Shown in pieces: positions 6,003-6,036 of a stretch of DNA of 6,036 bases. The stretch covers positions 1 through 6,036 of the forward strand of contig JAOZRC010000350.1 in the NCBI GenBank assembly GCA_029940345.1. The letters are read 5' to 3'. Within the stretch, counting starts at the first letter, position 1. Each line of letters starts with the position of its first letter. Position numbers and translations under genes: made by a program. Source of the stretch: Desulfobacterales bacterium. GTDB lineage: Bacteria > Desulfobacterota > Desulfobacteria > Desulfobacterales > JAUCGF01. The notes under the pieces were generated by a model. The model saw only the letters and a program-made list of their open reading frames with translations, had not been told where the DNA came from and did no database searches.

Positions 6003-6036
6003 TTAGGCAGCCATTTTTAAAATATCAATAATTTCA
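6003..6036 (-). CDS. Possible 3' end of a minus-strand gene running off the window
   Basis: Reading leftward from the right edge, the last codons give EIIDILKMAA followed by TAA (6003-6005). The peptide looks like an amphipathic helix end, and the sequence composition allows a gene entering from the right, convergent with the chemoreceptor. Ten codons are too few to assign a family, and an open frame this short is expected by chance. Confidence 0.15.
   Translation of the reverse strand, partial: EIIDILKMAA

Noticed and set aside
1..6036. CRISPR array, tRNA, rRNA, retron or toxin-antitoxin locus
   Set aside because: No regularly spaced repeats, no tRNA-like cloverleaf, no reverse transcriptase and no small gene pair were seen on either strand; the only short repeats are those listed.

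Overview
The window most resembles a Gram-negative, motile, free-living bacterium, plausibly a sulfate-reducer-type lineage (Desulfobacterota / former Deltaproteobacteria). This is inferred from the style of the dCache/poly-HAMP chemoreceptor, the exported PotD-like binding protein, mixed base composition with AT-rich intergenic DNA, and a dispersed-repeat-like element. No marker gene fixes the taxon.

Layout, left to right. Bases 1-176 are non-coding leader with a strong 14-bp hairpin just before the first gene. Bases 177-1292 (+) encode an intact RtcB-type RNA ligase of the short subfamily that normally pairs with peptide release factor H. No prfH gene follows it here. Bases 1391-1852 (-) hold the remnant of a YfbK-type von Willebrand factor A (vWA) protein: it is truncated at both ends, lacks the middle of the vWA fold, and is convergent with the ligase gene. 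Bases 2041-3159 (+) encode an exported PotD-like (polyamine-type) substrate-binding protein with a near-perfect Shine-Dalgarno. It has no transporter permease or ATPase beside it. A 13-bp hairpin (3170-3201) and a 145-bp MITE-like element (about 3242-3386, TA flanks within CTAG, 32-bp imperfect terminal inverted repeats) follow. The element ends 34 bp before the start codon of a 794-residue methyl-accepting chemotaxis protein at 3421-5805 (+). The final 230 bp are AT-rich, contain an 18-bp exact copy of a piece of the chemoreceptor gene, and may end with the last codons of a minus-strand gene running off the window.

How the parts may work together: the ligase is an RNA (possibly rRNA) repair enzyme that stands alone here. 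The binding protein and the chemoreceptor form a likely sensory pair, in which a periplasmic amine-type binding protein could either present ligand to the receptor or act as its scavenging partner. The MITE has landed between them and must either carry, or sever, the transcriptional link to the receptor gene. The points most worth a second look are the solitary RtcB2-type ligase with its leader hairpin, the orphan binding protein plus chemoreceptor split by a MITE, and the 18-bp duplication.
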